Assembly (NCBI RefSeq): GCF_000183725.1
Contig: NC_014762.1
Span: forward strand, 1,240,001-1,304,000
DNA length: 64,000 nucleotides
DNA from: Sulfuricurvum kujiense DSM 16994
GTDB taxonomy: Bacteria > Campylobacterota > Campylobacteria > Campylobacterales > Sulfurimonadaceae
Reading direction: 5' to 3'
Both the position numbers and the translations under genes were made by a program. Below are positions 60,412 through 64,000 of the stretch, one piece after another. The stretch's first letter is position 1, and every line of letters begins with the position of its first letter. The notes under the pieces are model-generated. The model made no database searches, was not told where the DNA came from, and worked only from the letters and a program-made list of their open reading frames with translations.

Positions 60412-62910
60412 CTACAGATTATGACGTATCTTTTGAAGTAGTAGAAGCCATATTCCGCCTACTGCAAAAACCGCTATGGCAGCAAAAACAGAAGTGATAG
60501 AAAATTGCGCAAAGCCCAACATGTCTCTTAAAAAAGGGATAAATAATACGGCCGAAAGTAGCACGACAACCCCTCCGAACATATAGATCAGCATCGGATT
60601 TCCGCGGTTGTAACCCGAACGCAGAGAATCGTTAAAATCGCTGTTCGCCAAAACCAAAAGAAATAAGGTAAAGACCAGTGCCGCAAACAAAGTGCTTTGT
60701 ATGGAATGGATATGCCATCCCATCTGCAGCAATAGAAGATATCCGAATAAGAAAACAAGGGCAATACCCGCACCCTGAGCCAAAGCGAATCCGATATTCT
60801 TCGCGGTAAAAGGGCTGCTGTTCAAAGGTCGCGGCGGACGCCGCATGATATGGGCCTCTGCCGTATCGGCTTCAAAGACAATCGCGCAGGCCGGATCTAT
60901 CAGCAGTTGAAGCAAGACGATATGGACTGGCTGGAGCATGACGGGCCAGTGCAGCAAAGCGGGCACAAGCGTCAATGCAATGATAGGGAGATGTACGGCA
61001 AAAATGAATCGGGTGGCTTTGGTGATGTTGTCATAGATGGATCTGCCTTGGCGAATTGCGGCGACAATACTGCCGAAGCTGTCATCCAGTAAGACGATAG
61101 CTGCGGCTTCACGTGCTACATCGGTACCGCGTTCGCCCATGGCAATTCCTACATCGGCCGCCTTCAGAGCAGGCGCGTCGTTCACGCCGTCCCCGGTCAT
61201 CCCTACAACATTGCCGCTTTTTTGTAATAACTGAACCAGGCGAAGCTTTTGCTCGGGCTGCATACGTGCACAGATATCGCTCTCTTTCAGCCGCAAAAGC
61301 AGCTCGTCATCCTTTAATCGGGAGATTTCGTCGCCGGTAATGACGTTAGAACGCTCGGATAATCCGACTTCCTTTGCAATGGCATATGCCGTAGCCGGAT
61401 GATCTCCCGTGAGCATAAGGACACGTATACCGGCATTTTTGCATTCAGCGAGTGCATCAGAGACTTCGGGACGCGGAGGATCCATAAAGCCGATAAGACC
61501 CAGAAAAATGAAATCAAAGTCGTGTTGGCTTTTAGGCCAGATGGGCGTGGAATCCGTCACCTGCAACTCACCTCTCGCAACGCCCAATACCCGTAAACCG
61601 CGTTCAGCCATTTCTTCAACCTGAGCTTGAATGGCACTCCGTTTTGTCTCCGAAAGATGGCACAAATCGGCAACGGCTTCTGGGGAGCCTTTGGTAGCAA
61701 GCAGATGCAATGATGGGTCTATATCTGAAAATATGCGGGTCATCGCCATTATTTCGGCGGAAAGTTCATAATGAAATTCAGGACTGCACTCATCGTGCAT
61801 ATGTTCGGTACCTACTAAATGTTCATGTCCGAAAGACTGAATCGCTTTTTCCATTGGATCAAAAGGGTCGGCCGGAGTTGCCAGCATGGCGAATTCCACC
61901 AGAGGATGAAATATTTCTGCAAGTTCATTCTCATTTGAAGCATTGAACATATCGTTATCTACCGATAATTCGGTGATTTTCATACGGTTTTGCGTTAACG
62001 TTCCTGTTTTGTCGACGGCGAGGACGGTAATCGCTCCTAATGCTTCCACAGCGGATACACGACGTGTCAACACTTTGATTTTCGTAATACGCCACGCGCC
62101 CAATGCCAAAAAGACGGTGAGAATGACGGGTATCTCTTCGGGAAGGGTTGCCATCGCCAGTGTAATCCCAGAGAGGATACTTTCCAACAGCGAGAGATCA
62201 TTCAATCCCCAATTGATGAGGATAAGCGCAGATGCCAAAGCTAATGCGATAAGGCTTAACGCGCGGATAAGCGAACGGGAAGCTTTTTGTAAACCGGATA
62301 TCGTTTCTTCGGTGCCGCTTAGCGATTGGCCGATATGTCCGACGGCCGTATCAACCCCTACGCTATGAACTCTGGCGTATCCGACCCCTTTGGTTACTAC
62401 CGTACTGGCATACAACATCGCTTCGGGCACTTTTTCAACGGGGACCGATTCGCCGCTCAAAAGGGATTCGTCTACCGATAACTGTCCTTCCAACAAGTGT
62501 GCGTCCGCTGCAATACGGTCACCTTCATGCAAGATCATCAGATCGCCGTGAACCACATCACGTCCCGGTATGCGGATCTCTGCTCCGTCTCGAATCACTA
62601 ACGCACGTGGGGCGGAAAGATCTCGCAACGATTCCAGCGCACGCTGCGTTTTGTGTTCTTGAAACAGCGTGATAGCTATAACGACAAAGACAAAGGTGAG
62701 TAAAAAAATCGCTTCGGCACGATCCCCCAGAATCAGATAGATACTTCCGGCTGCCAGCAACATTAGAAACATCGGTTCTTCAATGACGTTCAGTAAAATA
62801 GAGGAGAGCTTTTTGGGTTCACTCTCCGGCAATGCGTTTAAACCGTATCGAATTTTATTGGATTGAACCTCTTTGGAATTTAATCCGATTAACAGCGTTT
62901 CAGCTTTCAT
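60412..62910 (-). CDS. P-type cation-transporting ATPase, type II
   Basis: Pumps a cation, probably Ca2+ or a monovalent ion, with ATP. The 832-residue protein has the N-terminal cation-ATPase domain, actuator loop VDESLLSGESVPVEK, M4 motif ATLPEEIPVILT, phosphorylation motif LAVDKTGTLTQ, MTGDGVNDAPALK hinge and six C-terminal helices. The PEEIP form (instead of PEGLP) and LLIDPACAIVFEAD in M6 resemble a common bacterial Ca2+/Mg2+-ATPase-like group; ion choice is not certain. I use the ATG at 62908-62910; a TTG four codons earlier lies in the pcm stop region. Confidence 0.92.
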   Translation of the reverse strand: MKAETLLIGLNSKEVQSNKIRYGLNALPESEPKKLSSILLNVIEEPMFLMLLAAGSIYLILGDRAEAIFLLTFVFVVIAITLFQEHKTQRALESLRDLSAPRALVIRDGAEIRIPGRDVVHGDLMILHEGDRIAADAHLLEGQLSVDESLLSGESVPVEKVPEAMLYASTVVTKGVGYARVHSVGVDTAVGHIGQSLSGTEETISGLQKASRSLIRALSLIALALASALILINWGLNDLSLLESILSGITLAMATLPEEIPVILTVFLALGAWRITKIKVLTRRVSAVEALGAITVLAVDKTGTLTQNRMKITELSVDNDMFNASNENELAEIFHPLVEFAMLATPADPFDPMEKAIQSFGHEHLVGTEHMHDECSPEFHYELSAEIMAMTRIFSDIDPSLHLLATKGSPEAVADLCHLSETKRSAIQAQVEEMAERGLRVLGVARGELQVTDSTPIWPKSQHDFDFIFLGLIGFMDPPRPEVSDALAECKNAGIRVLMLTGDHPATAYAIAKEVGLSERSNVITGDEISRLKDDELLLRLKESDICARMQPEQKLRLVQLLQKSGNVVGMTGDGVNDAPALKAADVGIAMGERGTDVAREAAAIVLLDDSFGSIVAAIRQGRSIYDNITKATRFIFAVHLPIIALTLVPALLHWPVMLQPVHIVLLQLLIDPACAIVFEADTAEAHIMRRPPRPLNSSPFTAKNIGFALAQGAGIALVFLFGYLLLLQMGWHIHSIQSTLFAALVFTLFLLVLANSDFNDSLRSGYNRGNPMLIYMFGGVVVLLSAVLFIPFLRDMLGFAQFSITSVFAAIAVFAVGGIWLLLLQKIRHNL

Positions 62911-62914
62911 GTAC

Positions 62915-63529
62915 TCATACAATCAGCGGGACGAATTGAAATCCGGGGAGTTCATAGCCATCAACGGTTCCATCCTCTTTTTTTGTAAGGCACCAAATAC
63001 TGTTTTGGACGGGGACAACAAGTCTTCCTTCCGTTTTAAGCTGCTCGAACAGGGTATCCGGTATTTTTGGTGCGCTTGCAGAAACGAGGATGCGATCATA
63101 TACTTCTCCTGGCTTTCCGAGAACCGAAGAAGTGCCTTGTGTGATAGATGCGTTGTCTATTCCCATTTTTTGCAAGCTTTGTTTACCGTACTCAACCAAT
63201 GAGGGGACGATTTCGATCCCTTCAACAAATCCTGACGCTCCGACAGCCGTAGTCAGAAGTGCCGTCGTCCACCCTGAACCTGAACCGATATCCAATATTT
63301 TGTTTCCAACGTTCGGTTGGAGAAGTTCAAGCATAATCGCAACGGTGTAAGGTTGTGATATTGTTTGCGCTCGTCCGATAGGCAAAGGGCGGTCTTCGTA
63401 TGCATACGGATAGAATTCATCGGGGACAAAAAGGATGCGATCACATTTCTCGAATGCATTGATAAGCAACGGGGAACGGAGAACGCCTGAAGAAATCAGA
63501 TAATTAACGAGCTGTTCATTACTCTGCAT
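62915..63529 (-). CDS. pcm: protein-L-isoaspartate O-methyltransferase
   Basis: Repairs isoaspartyl residues in aged proteins. The 204-residue protein has SAM motif I ILDIGSGSGWTTALL and the PCMT pre-motif PIGRAQTISQPYTVAIM, and ends with the expected LVVPVQNSIWCLTKKEDG and FVPLIV. The ATG at 63527-63529 with AGAGGGA upstream is chosen; the frame extends 26 codons further into the neighbouring gene end. It lies ten bases after that gene and four before the ATPase. Confidence 0.93.
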   Translation of the reverse strand: MQSNEQLVNYLISSGVLRSPLLINAFEKCDRILFVPDEFYPYAYEDRPLPIGRAQTISQPYTVAIMLELLQPNVGNKILDIGSGSGWTTALLTTAVGASGFVEGIEIVPSLVEYGKQSLQKMGIDNASITQGTSSVLGKPGEVYDRILVSASAPKIPDTLFEQLKTEGRLVVPVQNSIWCLTKKEDGTVDGYELPGFQFVPLIV

Positions 63530-63539
63530 TCCCTCTTTC

Positions 63540-64000
63540 CTACTCTTTTTTTCCCATAATTTGGTCAAGATGGTAAAAAAGATTCGGATATTTTTTCTTG
63601 ATTTCACTTATCAGCCAGTCCAAATCGATGTTGACGACGGTGCTGTCGGATTGCGTCCGTGCCATTGTGCGGATACGCTCCATCGCCACTGCCCAGACAT
63701 CTTCAAAATCGATCGGCAAGCGCTGCCAAATCGCTTTTTCAAGTTTATGCTGGAAATTTTCGCTTTGAGTAACGGTTAGCAAACCAATGAGTTTTACAAT
63801 GGATTCGAAAGATGTGAGCGCATAGATTTGTTCTTCTTCATCCACAATGATCCACGGCTGATCTTTATTCCAACTCCCCTGTATCAGTTCGAGGGAACGA
63901 TGCCGTTCATCTGATCCGGAAGACATTTTCACGACCGTTATATCAGAAGGATCGATTCCCATTTTTTCGGAGATTTCCCCTATATGATTATGCAAATGAT
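63540..64000 (-). CDS. protein of unknown function, probably 5' truncated by window
   Basis: I do not recognise the family. The frame is open through the right edge; within the window there is only a TTG at 63993-63995 or an internal ATG at 63960-63962, so the true start may lie beyond. The visible 153 residues are soluble and helical at the end (LDWLISEIKKKYPNLFYHLDQ), with a Trp-rich middle (WNKDQPWIIVDEEEQIYAL). It is upstream of pcm on the same strand with an eleven-base gap. Confidence 0.65.
   Translation of the reverse strand, partial: HLHNHIGEISEKMGIDPSDITVVKMSSGSDERHRSLELIQGSWNKDQPWIIVDEEEQIYALTSFESIVKLIGLLTVTQSENFQHKLEKAIWQRLPIDFEDVWAVAMERIRTMARTQSDSTVVNIDLDWLISEIKKKYPNLFYHLDQIMGKKE

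Noticed and set aside
1-64000. tRNA or rRNA genes, CRISPR arrays, insertion sequences, prophage or integrase genes
   Set aside because: Reading the gaps and gene products gave no tRNA-like CCA ends, repeat-spacer arrays, transposase or integrase. The only acquired-looking stretch is the Abi cassette, which has no visible end repeats.

Overview
The window looks like a chromosomal segment of a free-living Campylobacterota bacterium, probably a Sulfuricurvum/Sulfurimonas relative. That placement is inferred from protein style (short CysE, ArsS-type kinase, OprD-type porin) and from the run flgA-ubiX-coaD-tmk-hisS-speA-cysE, which is familiar from that phylum. Genes are packed with 4-base ATGA overlaps and many GTG/TTG starts. 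I see no rRNA, tRNA, CRISPR array, insertion sequence or prophage, and no gene-free stretch longer than about 300 bases.

Layout. 1-7613 (minus strand): a partial periplasmic protein gene, then the housekeeping run cysE, speA, hisS, tmk, coaD, ubiX and flgA. 7703-19925: a membrane GGDEF/EAL protein, a SulP anion transporter, a complete tripartite ABC exporter (TolC-like protein divergent from HlyD, fused double ATPase and two permeases) and a Kef-type antiporter. 19937-25821: ion and metalloid resistance. This holds crcB-DUF190-MFS for fluoride, then an arsenic locus of permease, small thioredoxin-like protein, a Cys-cluster protein, two arsC, arsR and arsB. arsR and arsC2 diverge from a very clear back-to-back promoter/operator. 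25818-27531: an AT-rich two-gene cassette, an Abi_2/AbiF-type HEPN protein plus a membrane coiled-coil protein, which is the best candidate for a defence system here. 27799-31879: a porin, an ArsS/ArsR-type two-component system and a three-EF-hand protein with polyproline runs, with a row of four hairpins between the last two.

32134-48324 is one long plus-strand glycogen/alpha-glucan operon: a sugar-nucleotidyltransferase fused to a phosphomutase-like domain, two GH57 enzymes, a GalT-like uridylyltransferase, two glycogen synthases flanking an ROK glucokinase, branching enzyme, glucose-6-phosphate isomerase and a short GT35 'phosphorylase'. Two of its proteins lack the residues their families use for catalysis: the mutase domain has no phosphoserine or metal-binding Asp residues, and the GT35 protein has Thr where the PLP-binding Lys belongs. 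No canonical glgC is present. The operon is followed by lower glycolysis and acetate genes (atypical pyruvate kinase, pgk, corA, ackA-pta), so this part of the chromosome links glucan storage to trioses and acetate.

55440-64000: DEAD-box helicase, tex, hsp20 with a structured leader, an AmmeMemoRadiSam radical SAM enzyme, a P-type cation ATPase, pcm and a gene that runs off the right edge.
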